A DNA stretch of 64,000 nt from Neodiprion pinetum. Lineage: Eukaryota > Arthropoda > Insecta > Hymenoptera > Diprionidae. This document shows positions 27,709 to 40,600 of the stretch, piece after piece. The stretch lies in assembly GCF_021155775.2 (NCBI RefSeq), contig NC_060232.1, forward strand, positions 36,199,089 to 36,263,088. Direction: 5' to 3'. The position numbers and the translations under genes are program-made. The first letter of the stretch is position 1. Each line of letters begins with the position of its first letter. A model generated the notes under the pieces. It worked only from the letters and a program-made list of their open reading frames with translations, ran no database searches and was not told the origin of the DNA.

Positions 27709-28372
27709 AGGTGTTAATAACAAGTACGAGTATTTAAAATGAAAAAAAAAATCACTTGAAACATCGATTGGTGAATCCTTCCCCATTGTTTTTGTTGACA
27801 AAACAGCATAATTATCCACCTTACGTTTCCTGCGCTTCATTTTCATTTCCAACCAGTAAGAGCAATAATGATTAAAGAAATGTTACACGATAAAAAATTG
27901 GGTCATTCGACAGTATTCAACAATTGTATTTCCGTTGCATGTGAACAAAGAGTTATATGTATCAGTATGGTTATTTCTGATATTCCGTGATTATTACGTA
28001 TTTGTTCGCAATTGTGAAAATATGATTGTCACCGAATCGATTTTTTACCGCAATGATATTATGCACATCCTTGAACTGCATCAGAGTCGCGATTACATCG
28101 CATAATTACGCAAGCTCAAATCGTGAATGTAAACCTATCATGTTTGAAACACGATTTAGGAACAGGACGGGGATATATTTTTTGAAATAACCAAGTCGAC
28201 GCGTTTTCTATAAATAAAAAAAGTAGCAAATACGTTATATTATATTATGTACATAAGTCTGCTGTTTAAAAGCAAGATTGAAGTTATACGTAAAGTCAAG
28301 ACGAAGAAACACCGATGACTGAAATGTAAGTGCGTAGGCTGTAGCCGATATAATGTAACACGAGGGTCGATT
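27709..28372. other. Spacer between convergent protease 2 and cuticle genes
   Basis: The genes on either side converge, so this holds both 3' UTRs. The sequence is AT-rich with A-runs near 27742 and 28217. The 156-codon open frame on the - strand at 27382-27852 overlaps the last protease exon and the A-runs, and is not a gene. Nothing else was recognised. Confidence 0.45.
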
Positions 28373-29625
28373 CTAATATTTGTATCCACCGTTGGGGCTT
28401 GCCTGGTAAGAGTTTGGCCCCTGGTACAAAGAGTTGGGTCCACTGCCTCCACCACCGCCTCCACCGTTTCCGGATCCGCCTCCACGACCTGAACCACCGC
28501 CTGAAAGCAATCATTCAAAAATGAATTTCAAGATGGTTTGAGCGATGATTTACTCCAGCGGGAAAATGCGGATCTCACATGCCTCTGGCTAAGTTTATTA
28601 TACATGGAATCTTTCTCACCACCCCCACCACCACCACCACCACCACCGCCGCTGTTTCCGCCTCCGTCACCACCGTCCTGATTCTCGCCTCGAGCTTCTG
28701 CAGCTAACGACAATTCGATACCGCGTTGAATTTCTGGCGGTATTGGCGGCGCCGTTGGAAGATGCGCACCCTCAGGGTGAAAACCGTCTGCGTCAGCGGT
28801 GTACGTCACGGTATATTGGGCTCCGTCGTCACCGGTGAAAGAAAATGATCCGCTCACCGACTCGGCCTCACCTGCAACCAGGTTTCAAAATTTTGCCAAA
28901 TAGTTTCACAGTCGGTCTCGAAGCAATTTAAATTGTTACGTTGCCGTTAATCGCCACAGACCGTGAGATGGTCCGGATTCGGGACCGTTCGATTTATCTA
29001 CTAACCCTGAAGCTGGCCAGATTCTTGGACACTTATTCCATTCGCCGTTTCGTAGCTGAACTGATAGCTTCCATCCCCGTTGTTCTCGTTCTGGAACGAA
29101 TTAATCCCGACTTCCCCACCACTTCCAGCCCCACCGCCGCCACCGCCACCTGATCCAGTACCACGACCTCCGCCTCCACCCCCTCCGGAGCCACCGCCGC
29201 CGCCGCTACCACTTCCTGCGAAAAATAAAGACTCGTTAAATCACGTTGAAACTCGATCTGTTATACTGTTGGACCGTTATTTCTGGTCGATGCTCGAAAC
29301 ATCAACTTGCAAGTTCATTATTCCAAGACTGTTTTATAATTAGACAGAATTCGGAACACTTACCACCGCCGTATCCGCCGCCTCCACCACCGCCAGCGTT
29401 GCCACCAGGACGTCCTCCACCGCTTCCGGCAAATCTGTTACCGCCCCCACTTCCACCGGCGCCATTTCCTCCTGGACCACCCGATCCTCCGGATGTTCCT
29501 CGATTTGGTGCTTGAATGAACCCTGCGCCACCGGAACCTGACGCGCCGCCCGGTGGTAGGTAAGTGTTTTCGAGACGCGCGGTGTAGCAGGTACCGATTA
29601 GCGCGAGTAGCGCAACCGACGTGAT
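28373..29625 (-). CDS. Glycine-rich cuticular protein with RR-1 chitin-binding domain (5' end incomplete)
   Basis: Structural exoskeleton protein of the CPR family, expected to be secreted by epidermis and to bind chitin. Exons in transcript order are 29364-29625, 29006-29215, 28620-28871 and 28373-28500, all joining at phase 1 and giving 283 visible residues. They begin with a signal-peptide core (TSVALLALIGTCYTA), then RLENTYLPP, which recalls the start of mature pro-resilin. A Gly-rich arm follows. The Rebers-Riddiford domain is at about 136-205, with SYQFSYETANG, then YTVTYTADADGFHPEGAHLP, ending in PTAPPIPPEI. This is the RR-1 (soft cuticle) pattern. A second Gly-rich arm and a Tyr-containing tail ending GGYKY complete it. 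No in-frame ATG precedes the signal core, so the start codon must be in an earlier exon. That is common in CPR genes, where an intron splits the signal peptide. The acceptor at 29626-29628 is strong. Confidence 0.85.
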
Positions 29626-29686
29626 CTGAGGGATGATGGACAAGGTCTGATCATTTTTTAGAAATTTCGTCAGGCAGTTTCGGCAC

Positions 29687-29716
29687 TCGCAACGAATACC
29701 GTTTCGTCGATTTCAT
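29687..29716 (-). CDS. Possible first coding exon of the cuticle protein gene
   Basis: An ATG at 29716-29714 begins a 10-codon segment (MKSTKRYSLR) that would splice at phase 0 to the exon ending at 29625. It would supply a basic n-region before the hydrophobic signal core. The intron would be 61 bp, near the insect minimum, and its donor (GTGCCG) is poor. This is therefore only the nearest phase-compatible candidate; the true start may lie further upstream in a longer intron. Confidence 0.25.
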
Positions 29717-32700
29717 TGATTGTAAGAAAACTGTGATCCAAATTTGGGTGACAATTGAACGGTGTATGAATCCCGACGATTAGAATCCTGGGATCTGATT
29801 GACGATGTAATCATTGCCGAATGCTTTATTTATTCAATTAGTTTGCGAGAAAACAGAGGTACAGTTCGTTATTGAGGCTGCGAGTTCCGATCGGTGCAAA
29901 GCGACCTTAGCCCGCAAATCAATCACCGGAGTACCACTGACGGCTCAACAAATGGTGATGCTGTACGACGAGCGAAGATACGCGGAGGATGACGAACGTC
30001 GACAGTGGTCGCGGGATTGATTTATTGGCTAAAATATGCATTGTGATCGCGATGTGTATTCTGACGCGGATTTATGCCATTCGTTGAAACGAACCCGGAG
30101 AACCCAACCGAAACCCCCGGATCTGTTTCTGACTGGTGACGACGCACTGGTTAACTATGGTTGACGTACGGTTTTCATGGTGTTCTTTGGTGCCGCGGGC
30201 ACTAAATTTCACGGTAAATCAGCCGGCGAACTCTCTCGATGAGTTCGTACAAGAACTGGGTATCTGCGAGATGCACCAGAGGAGGACTCCTCTCGGCGGT
30301 GTCTGATGGCTTGGTGCTAATCGTAGAGGAACTTATATACCTAACTATGAGCGGCTCGAGTGACGCTCTCGTCTCGGCGTCCCAGCAACCCGGCATTCGA
30401 GGGACCGTAGCTTTGGAGGAGGGCAAAGATGCGCCTGTCATTGCGTCATTGCCGTGATACGTGATACAGATCGTGGTGGTTAGTCGAGAACATACCTTAC
30501 TCAACGAAGGTCATTCAATCGGGTCAATTGAAAGTGAACCAGAAAGTTCGCCTCCGAGTAGTTGCGGGCAACGGAGGTACAAGAGATGCGTCTTTAATTA
30601 CCGTCCCATGCGAAATTGTTACCACCAGCTCGTTATCCGATCTACTCTATAAAGATCAATACTGCGCGCTGACTTGTCACGTCGCATCGATCAATGATGC
30701 ATCGACGTCCGTGATCCTGTTCTGTTTATCCTCTTGGTCAAGTTATTAAGCAAGCACAATTCTGATGCGGCGAATCGTCAATCGCGCTGTTGCGGTGCGC
30801 TTTGATGAGCTTCGTCATACTTTGCTCTCTTCTCGTCTGCCCTGCGCTTGTTTCGCAAATCGGATGACTCGAGATGATTCTCTTTTCTCCTAACGGACCA
30901 GCGTGTCAAACGCAGAGTATGTGCTCACACTTTGCAGATAATTAATTGCGGCGTATTGAGAAATGCGCATGTGCCTGTACATTTTCAAGTGTCAATTGCT
31001 CTTCTGCAAACGAACAAATCGGTCAGGGCTGTCATTTACCCAGGGAGTGATTACCATAGTGGTAAATCTAGATGGTGTAGAACATACGGTTCACCGACGA
31101 TTCTATTTAACAGGCAAAATATTATCAACGATTGCTGACTCAAATTCAATGATACGTACGCGGTGAGTATTTTGGGAAAGATCCGATGAACACCAAAGTT
31201 CCGGTGGGATCTTTTCAGGATTTTTGGGATAATCGTTTTCCTAATTCCTTGAATCGCGATTGTTTAGTACAGTGATTATCCGGGAGCCCGAAAGTATGAA
31301 GACATTTTATTGCATTAAAGAAATTGCACACGGATCTGGCGCACCCTGAGAGACGATCGGCATCGCGCCCATTTACTTTGTTCTTCCAAGAATCACGTGC
31401 AGTAAATTCTCATCATTACTTTCCCTTTATTTTCAATTATTCTATTCAAGTTACGCTCGATTGTCTACAATGCAGACTAGGCAATGGTCGCCGGTAATTT
31501 CGTTGAATAATTTCAGTATCGCACAAAGTGTCGGTGTTCGATTTCTCCGACGTAAGATCCGTGATACGAGTGAGTATAATGAATTAATTATTACCCTCGA
31601 TGAATGCGATGCCAATCGAACGTCTGTTGTCATTCTACTACGGTATGATCGTGACTGCAATTAATCATTCGCATCGGATGCGGTAAGATGGAAATTGCAT
31701 CTTTCCGTTGTCCGAAGAAGAAAGATGAGAAGTGCAACGTGATAATTATTGTCAGTATAAAATCACGGATATGACTGCGAGACTTTTCTCTTGATCCAAG
31801 AAATTAATTATCGGAGTTCCTTATTGGCGGACGAATTTCCCGCGATCTGCGCAGAAGTTGCGGTATAGGTACGTATGAGTCAATGGATATCGGACCGAGA
31901 ATTGCACGATTTGTGCGATCGTGTCCTCTTCGTCCTTTTCGGATTTTTATCCCACAGGGATCTGCTCGTGTTATGCCATCAAGGCGAGGCAACGAACGAG
32001 AGGCTAGGAAGGCACGCGGATACGGTAACGAATAGTCATGCCGCTCTAGTGTCAAATGTTATCGATTGGCTATCGGTAAGAACAACAGCCAGTGTCCCAA
32101 GTTTCGTAAGAGCCTGCAAGAGACAGAGAAAGTATTCAACGATACGATTAAACTGATTTTTCCTCGTTATTTTAACCAATAATCTGAAGGGAAGAAGAAA
32201 ATGTACAATAATTGATTAATGACTATTTAGCAACATATCGAAATCTTTGGTTCTATATTTTACATATACGGTATATTTTCTATAAATTCTGCTTATTCAC
32301 AAGGTCCCATGCTGTTTCACATTTTATGAGCACACATATATATATATATATATATGTATGTATATATGAGGGAAGAAAAATCGCGTTCCTTCCTACTTGG
32401 AACGGTCGTTAAAACGCAGTAACCTGCATGGATATAAAACAGCGGATCCTATCGAGGCTTCCCAGGAGCATAGACACTTCGAATATTCGATATAATATAA
32501 AATGTCGGAGAATGCAATCGCGGTGTTTCAAAGCTGCAGTATAAACGATTTGCTCTTAGATTTTCGCTGAAAACCAGCAATGCGAACGTCGCAACCCCGT
32601 AGAGTACCTATAAATGTAACAGGTGTAAGGAACCTGCATCAAGCCTGGTGAAAACTGCGTTGTAAAAGAACGGAATAAAGAATTGCCCGGATTGATTCAC

Positions 32701-34900
32701 AGCAAACGCAGTCAAAAGATCCGATCTGCTGATCAGTCGTAGAATTTTTATTCTGGTGTGCAACCGGCAATTAGAGGCTACTCAAATGGTGGGATTCTCT
32801 TCTTGGATCGCTGTGTAAGTAGCTCTTGATCCGCGGCTAATCTCACCTGGATAACACGGCCCGGTTTAACCCGAGCCGTCCGATCTGACGTGACCTTTAA
32901 TTGACCTCGTTGATCGGTAGCGTTCTTGGGATCGCGTTAAACTGCATGAGAGGACTTTGACGCTCCTGGATCCCGAGGATCTGCGAACAGGAGCCTTACG
33001 TGTCAATCGTGTATCCGATCGCCGGCTAGACGGACGTCTATTCGGTAGATTTACTTACCTGCCGGAGGGATTCGCGGGATTTATGAGTTCACAGACGCCA
33101 CTTGTGCCATCAGCTCGTTCTGAGTCATTTCATTTGCGCTAATGGATCTCTTATTGCTTTTTGCCTCGGGGCTCTTCTCCTTGTATTCTCTAACTCCCTA
33201 ATGTCGCTTTTAATAAACTAGCTGCTTTTCTGGACAGGCTGTAATTAACAGGGTTACAATTTTGCAGAATGACTCACGCTTCGCTGATTTCCGCAAGGGT
33301 TTCATTGTCTCAAGTTATGTTCGTTGCAGGCATTTACACGCGGAAATTTGGGCGGTTTGAAATTATAGCTTAATCACTGATTAATCGATTTCCAAGTAAC
33401 TGGGGATTCAAACATATGTGATTATTTTCCAGTCTCATAGAGAAATAATTTCAAAAGTTCGTCAACCATGGAACGATTGTATAACTTTTTGTTTTATTTT
33501 TTTTTTTGCATTTAAACGACTGCAGACTGGCGGACAAAGGGATAAATTCAAGTTTCCGTAACGAATAACAGAGCTTGAATATTTATAACTCACCGTACAA
33601 ATGATAAGTAATAAGAAAGCGAACGGTGTGCATGAAAGTTAATTTTTTCAATGGTGAGTTGGTAGAACCAAAAAAGAATTGTTCGAACAAAAGAAAGTGA
33701 CGAAGATGTGCAGAAAGTTGCGGAATTTGAAATCCTATTGAGAGTCGTTCGTCCCCCGGTCATTCGTTCTCGGGTTAATTATGCGACGAAAGTGTTGGAC
33801 AGTTTGCTGGTATTCAATCAATCCGTGAAGGCAACAATGGGTTGGGCCTTGCTAATGGTTACCATGCAGTAGCAGTAGCGCAGGAACGATCGTATATTGA
33901 GACGGAGTACCATTTGATGGATCAGGTTCTAAGTCTGCAAGGTGCATGCCAAACCCAGCGAGGTTGAGGGGGTCATGAGAATGGCGTGGATGCACCACCG
34001 TCTAGTAAAAACGCAGTTCCTTTCGGGGCTTTCGAAAAAAGCCGAATGCCAGAACGTACGGATTTGCGTAAGAGACGTTGCTCACCTCCCGTAACATCCA
34101 ATGCGTTACAGAGTTTGTTTATTCCTTCATTAACCATGGCTGTCTTTTTATTCATAGACCTAGGTACCTCGTCGACGCCATCATTAATTTATCCGGAACC
34201 TGGCGAAGCTATTCTCCGCTTACGTGTGTCAGTGTAACTTTATTCACACGATCTGACGTTGACGTGTCCGTATTCACCTGCGGCTTCTCTTACACTTGAA
34301 TACAACCGACTTATCCTTCACTCGGGTGTTGCCTTGCTCATCTCGGCATCTAGACACTGGCTCCATTTTCTGTTATCAAAGTTAATGGTACTTTTTGCTC
34401 GTGTACTGCTGCGTCTGATTTTGCTTCTTGATCAGAAATTCGAAATTCATCGGCAACAGATCGTAGAGGAATGAGGAATAGTGTATATAGTGACAAGGGT
34501 CGGAAATTGGCGATCGTCAATATTTGGCCCGAGTCGCGTACAATAGTTTTTATAACAAGCGAATTAAAAGTGGTGGGCGATGCGTGGCAGTTTTGCCGGA
34601 CGCGTGTGGCCCATTTTTCTTCCCGAGGGACGAAAGTGAGGCAATTGCGGGCTGCGCATGCGCGGACCTATCTTTACAACATTGAGTTGAAACTGGTTAC
34701 TTTCGGCCCGCTCAACCGCTACGCAAAGCCGCACTTTTCATGCACGTATGAAAAACAATTTATACACGGATCTGTTCGATACGAAGTATTGATAAAATTA
34801 TACTGAATTGAACAACATGTTATCCTTTATTAAATCGTAAATTTAAGCGATTTTTGAATTATACGTAATGTTTCTGACGAGCAATTATATAACGACTGAA
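29717..34900. other. Region without recognised genes, upstream of the cuticle gene
   Basis: The cuticle gene promoter should lie at the left edge, reading leftward. Several short open frames on the + strand (29814-30020, 30528-30749, 31041-31162 and 31461-31664) have protein-like composition and nearby splice-like sites, but match no family I know and cannot be joined. A (TA)n tract lies at 32336-32368 and a TATA-like GATATAAAAC at about 32431. A good donor (CAG/GTAAGT) on the - strand near 33050 follows a stop in the only ATG-started frame. Confidence 0.3.
32336..32368. repeat. (TA)n microsatellite
   Basis: About ten TA units are followed by two GTAT interruptions. It has no coding context. 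Confidence 0.8.
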
Positions 34901-36000
34901 CTTTGACAGTTTTTATAAATTGTCTCCCACGCTAAGACGAGACTCTGAATAGAATTCTAGCCCATCAATTTCAGTTCCACTACTAAAGCTTGGTTGCATA
35001 ATCTTTTTTGCGACAGTAATTGTTTCACCGCACGGCGCATGTCTGCTAAAATCTTTTAATTCGCGTTTAACGCGTGACCCGCACCTTGCGTGCGTGTCAG
35101 AAGATGAATAAGGATCGATGGACGCGTGGGCATGTGGCCGATTGCCCGAGGGCCGACGATCAGTGAGCAAGAACGAATCAGGCTCTCGTAACATACGAGA
35201 TACTCCGTTTTGACGCGTGCACTGCACAGTCTCCGCGGATCTAGGTGAACTTTCACCGCGTTGTTCCAGAGCGATCGTCCGACCCCGTCGACGTTTTTTT
35301 GACGGTGGATCTCCAGGTCGATCGGTGCAGAATGATTTCCAGAGTGCAGTGATTAGCTTTTTCCCCAAGAACTGCGGGATCCTTAGTCGAGAAACGCAAA
35401 GCTCGTTAATGTTCAATTTACACAGTCGTCGGTTAAAGCCGCGTTATATAATATGACAGAATAAGGCGGACTTTGCCGCGTTGCGAAACGCGCCCGATTC
35501 TGTTTTCCTTTTTTTCCTCTCCCAGCGTTTATTGCAGTTGAATCCTGCAGATCCGCGATGCACGATCCGCGAAATCTGCTGCTCACCGATTCGCCTGTCC
35601 ATCGGTTGTCGGCCGTCTTCGCAACACGGCGCGTGGAGAATCTCGCGGAATTGCAAATTCCCTTAAACTGGGGATTGCACAACCCAAGGAAAACCGCTTC
35701 ATCGTCTCTTCTGCATTGGAAATTGGATCATCCTCGTCTCCATCGCCGCATTGCCGCCCGGAGGTTTTCTTAGCTGTGTCTGCAGGCGAGGAGTCGGCGG
35801 CTCCTCCAAAGGTCACGAGATGTATGCACTCGACGTTGCAAAAAGGTGTTCAACCTTTTTCTCGCGGATGAACTACTTGGTTGTACGTTCGTGGTGCGGC
35901 AGCAGCAGCTGGAATTGGATCATCCTGGGCTGCAATGCCTTTCGTTCACATGTATTCACCGTGCAGCGGCACTTCTCTGATCCGTAAAGGTCACGATGTG
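34901..36000. other. GC- and CpG-rich block, no gene called
   Basis: By eye this is among the most CpG-rich stretches of the window, with many CGCG and CGTG steps. It contains long open frames on both strands, the longest being 167 codons on the - strand at 34913-35416. None has a convincing ATG, domain or paired splice sites. It could be a promoter-proximal region or a noncoding exon. Confidence 0.3.
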
Positions 36001-37412
36001 CATAAATATTCAAATCTGCAGCCTCTTCCCGCCGAGGTTACACATTTCATTCTTATTTACATCCATTTCCCCGAGATTGAATCAACAGTTATATCGCCCA
36101 ACTTAATTATCATTTTCGCTGTATATCAGAAGCTGCAGACTGATATTGTTCAATAATTGTTTCCTTATCATCTCGTTAAAGCTTATGGTCGGCCTGCTAT
36201 CAACTGTTTCAATTTCTTCAATTTTCACCGCTTCAAGCTCTCATCAATCTGCTAGCGCTTGTATGTGCCGCACTTCCTTGATACACTTACCCCCGATTTC
36301 ACGCCGATCCAATCGTAATTGCACATTTTGCTCATTCATTCTCTTCACGGACTCTTCAAGCAACTTCACACGTTTGCGCAAAACTCTCTTTATACACTAC
36401 AATATTTTAATTTCTTGAAACGGATTTTAATCGAGAATCATACCATTCAACCATGCAAGAACAAATCATCACTGTATAATATAGCGAGTTATGCTGTTGC
36501 ACAAAGCCTCTAGAACGATTTTCTATGCCTGAAGTTATGCTGAATAGAAAGAAAGAAGGAGAAAGAGGAAAAACAAAGAAAACTTGGAAAAGAAAACCTT
36601 GAACGCTCGTTTACTCATGTAATAAGTACCTATTTATGTGGATATCAAGTTGTCGAGCAGGCCAAATGACCCAAGCTAATGGTGTGCGGCTCGTTAGCTA
36701 TGAATCACGATGTTGTTGATTAATATCTCAATTATTACAAATTCATGTTTCTCCCCTGCTGTTTATGGTCTATTCGCTCGTGTTTGACAGGTGTAATTTC
36801 TCAAGTAAACGGTTTCGCGGTTACTATTTGGCGGGTGCAAGATTTCATACCGCCTAGCCTCGAGCTGAGTCTCTACAAATGAATGTTATGTTACCGCAAT
36901 TCAGAACTAGTCAGTATATAAGTTAGCCAAGGTGTTTTGCTTAATTAATTATACCTGCATGTTGGCATAGGTCGCGCAACATCTAGCTCATCTAAAAGAC
37001 TCCTTTTCCGCAACACAAATCGTCCAGCAGAAATTTCTCAGCTTCTCAAGTCTAAGTACATTTCAAACAATAAAAAAAATATCGTTAACAAACGAACAGC
37101 GAGACTAATAATATGTTTCTGACCAATGCAAAAGATTTACGGTAAAAGGATTGGACACACTGTCACTAAACAGGAGATGCGTCCTCCTACAAAATTCAAT
37201 TCTAATTTTGCATTCTATGAACTCATTAAGTTACCTCGGTTAATCGGTGAGTACGATCCGATCCTAAGAATGCATTTAAATTCGCTGCAAAGTTCCCGCT
37301 ACGGCGATAATAGTTCTCAAGTTCATTGTTGAGATGGCAGCACTTTCTTCGTGAAACTGTGACGCCATCTTTAGTATCATTCGTCATTGACGTGCAGGTA
37401 GCGTATAATAAG
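36001..37412. other. AT-rich region, nothing recognised
   Basis: Both strands lack recognisable coding sequence, RNA genes or repeats. Short open frames are interrupted and show no domain. Confidence 0.4.
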
Positions 37413-37431
37413 GCAGACTGTAACAGTCTGC
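37413..37431. repeat. Short hairpin
   Basis: Perfect 8-bp inverted repeat GCAGACTG/CAGTCTGC with a TAA loop, about 90 bp before the MITE-like element at 37521. It may be chance or part of an older insertion. Confidence 0.4.
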
Positions 37432-37520
37432 AGGTACGGCAAATTTCGTAAAGTTGTTGATAACCGAGTGTTATATTCCTACGTACAGTGAAATTACGTG
37501 ATCCGCAACGTAAGGACCCG

Positions 37521-37649
37521 TAATTATAGGCAATTCAGGCTGCTCGCACACCCTGAGCAGCTCCGAGTTTCAGATTTTTGGTTTGAAACCGCTACTGCGA
37601 AACTCGGAGCTGCTCAGAGTCGATTAGCATCCCCAGTTGCCTATAATTA
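37521..37649. mobile_element. MITE-like inverted-repeat element 1
   Basis: The 129-bp segment begins TAATTATAGGCAA and ends with its exact 13-bp reverse complement (37637-37649). Inside is a second, perfect 19-bp inverted repeat (37553-37571 against 37599-37617) around a small loop. The two nested pairs would fold the whole unit into one long hairpin. It has no coding capacity, consistent with a non-autonomous DNA transposon. The superfamily cannot be assigned because target-site duplications are unclear. Confidence 0.65.
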
Positions 37650-40600
37650 GGAGTGCTTACGAAGCGCACGCAGGTAATGTCACGATACGTTTGACTGTCT
37701 TTGATCGAAGTGAATTTGAAATTGTTTTTTAGGCGCGCGGTTTGACTTGACATGTGAGCTTCTTTACTGTAGGTATTAGTGATTCGTTGATGTTGCCTTG
37801 GCTGCGTTCAACGTCAATTGATTTCGCTATTTAATCGGCCATTTTTGGATGATCTTCATTCACGTTTTGTTTGCGGAATACCCATGGCTTCGATTTCCGT
37901 GGATTTAAATTTCTGCTCTATTTTCTAGATCTGTGTTTCTAGCTTGGTACATATATCTTATATTGCAATGTATCGCAGTGTCATAGTGTTTTTTATACGA
38001 TTACTGTTATTGGGTAGGTAAAATCATCAGTTTTTTCAGAATAAAAGTTGACTGATTGCTTCCATGGGTCAAGCTTAATTTTCATTTGGTTTAATTCTTT
38101 GCACACGTTTTTATACTTTTTTATGATATTCTTGGGTTTCGTATATGTGAGTTGTTTTGTTTAGGTCTTCTATGCAATCGATGCTATCAGATTCTTCTCC
38201 TTCGATCTTGCGAACATAGATATACATAGAATTAGTTTAAAGTGAATTAAAAAAATTCATCGGTCCGGTATTTTAAAAACTCAAGATCGCAACTATGAGA
38301 AAGAAATGTGAAAGGACTGGTTGCGTTTACAAAATGAACACCATTAAGTGGAAAAACTCTAAAAGTCCGAAATTTTATAGATTGCAGATCCATGTTCATT
38401 TCTGGGTTATTTCTCGCCTCTCATTCATTTTTCCCAAGCATAATTAAGATAAATAAAAACATTTTCGAGACCAGACACGCAGTATAATCTTTCATAAAAC
38501 CAATGCGGACGTACTAATTTCGACATATAATTTATAGAGACGCATGTTGTTATTATTGCGAAACAGGATTATTAAGTAGCATTAAAATTGGAAAAAAGTT
38601 TTTACTCTGCGATCAGTTGTGCAAGGGAATGAAATACGGGAATGCACTCATCATTTCACTAGTCACCGGAGGAACGCGCGAGGTCGATCGGGGCCATAAG
38701 TAAATAGAAATGGAAAAGCCATGTACCTTATACCGAGGGTTAAAACACGATTGCCTCAACGCGTTGATGAAAACTGTGAGATTTCATAAAATCCGCCAAT
38801 CGCATCTGCTGCACAAATTGCAAAATTTGTGTGTGTCGATCGATTAGCGAAATAAATTTATGAGTTCAATTAAAACGAATAGATTGTAAATTATCGATGC
38901 TATATTCGAACGAGGAACATTGCGAATAATTCTTTCCTTTTCTCTCACCTGTGCTTGTTGATTATTATTGCACGATCGCAGCGTTTATTATTGACTAACC
39001 GGGTGCGCTCTTCGATATATCCTTATTCATCCGAAGGATCAACAAACCCAGTGGTGACTACCGTCGATTTACATACCAACACAGCCAATTAGATGCGCGC
39101 AATGCAGGCGAACGTCAATCAAACCAAATCCTAAATCAAGCCTACGATGAGGAAAGGAGCAAAGCGCTAATAAGCTGAGCAACATCTTCATGCCGGGTTG
39201 ATGTTTAACGCCAATTATGCAAAGCACCTGACAAGACAGCCGAGCCTCGGCCCGATGTTTCTCGAATCTCTAATTGTCCTAACGACCTCCGTCACTCGAG
39301 AGCCGTCAAATTCTGAATTAGAGCACTCAAATGCTGGGAAAATTTGCTACAACAATTAGCCGGTAATAATGCGGGAAGTGGTTTAATTGAAAGAGAATGT
39401 CAGGAGTCCGTAGCATTAGCCCAGCGACTGGCTGTGTTCGATGTATACCTGTAGATTTACGCGAGTTACAACATGCCACCTCTCGGTGCAACGGTGCTAA
39501 AAACGATTAAGTCGTAAATGCTATTTAAGCCGGTGTACGCGTTGATCGAGCAATTACCAGAAAGCCACGCGCAAAGGTGCGGGTATTATGCTTGAATGTA
39601 AATGACTCGGGATACCAGGTATATTTAAATCGGTTTCGTAATAGCGATATATTCTACAGCTATCTTGACAGAAAGTTTCTCGTCTGCGGGCCGTTGATTG
39701 AATTGCTGTATCTAATTGCATCGACTCCTGTATCAATTAAACCGGCGTTATAAATTACATACGATTTCAAATTGAAGGACACATTTTTCCAATTAAGTAT
39801 AAACCTTGTCGTTGCATGATATTATTCGTTAACGCGGCTTACCTGTTTTTTGAAAGCAGTTCGATTAAGCATAATTCCTCAAAGATTTGTCAAACTGCTA
39901 CACTGTACGGACTTTGGACATTTACAAAAGTGAAAGAAAATTTGATTTTATATTCGAAACTTAAGGAGGTATCTCAATTATCTGTTACAGGTGGAATCGC
40001 CTTACCGCGAGAGCTAATTAAGCCTCGTAGAATATTCGCGTTTCTCAACAGCTGGTAAGGTAGCACATTTTCCAAAGGTATATAATGTAATACCCTGAGG
40101 ATCCGATTACGAGAAAATAGCGTGTAATTTACCGTCAGCACCAAAGCTAGAAAACTGTCGTTGTATGTACGTAAGTGTACGTGTCGTACCTCAGTATCCT
40201 TTGATCTCTTGTACGCGCAAGGGGAGGATTTATTGGATCAAGGGAAACAGGGAGAAGAACCTGATGCTGCCAAGCCGATTGTGGAAGAAATAAGATGAGA
40301 TGAAATGAAACGAAACGAAAGGCGCAATCGCTTGAGGGATTGGAGATTAGTCGGTGAGAAGAATCAGACGATGGTTATTAATAGCTGTCGAGGCTGGATT
40401 TCGTCTCTCGTCTACATACATACGTAATAAGAATCGGAGGATGTCGTGGAGGCAGGCTCCACAATTATTGTCCTGGATATCAAAGGGGCAGAGAATTTGA
40501 GAAGCTTACCAATATCCCACAGGTGTTAGAAATTACAGGCGAAACGTGGAAGGCCCGTTACGCCCGGATAATTACTTTATCGGCATCAGTCGAAGTCTGA

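Noticed and set aside
28240..28518. Frame on the - strand rich in Val/Glu over the last cuticle exon
   Set aside because: It is the wrong frame; phase from exon 3 gives the Gly-rich reading ending GGYKY.
29080..29515. Proline-rich open frames on the + strand over the cuticle gene
   Set aside because: They are antisense shadows of the Gly-rich coding exons.
30914..30970. Possible distant first exon (MRISQY...) for the cuticle gene
   Set aside because: The phase fits, but the donor context is poor and the resulting signal peptide would be unusually long.
34913..35416. 167-codon open frame on the - strand
   Set aside because: It begins at TTG in a CpG-rich block where stops are rare; no domain and no clear splice sites.
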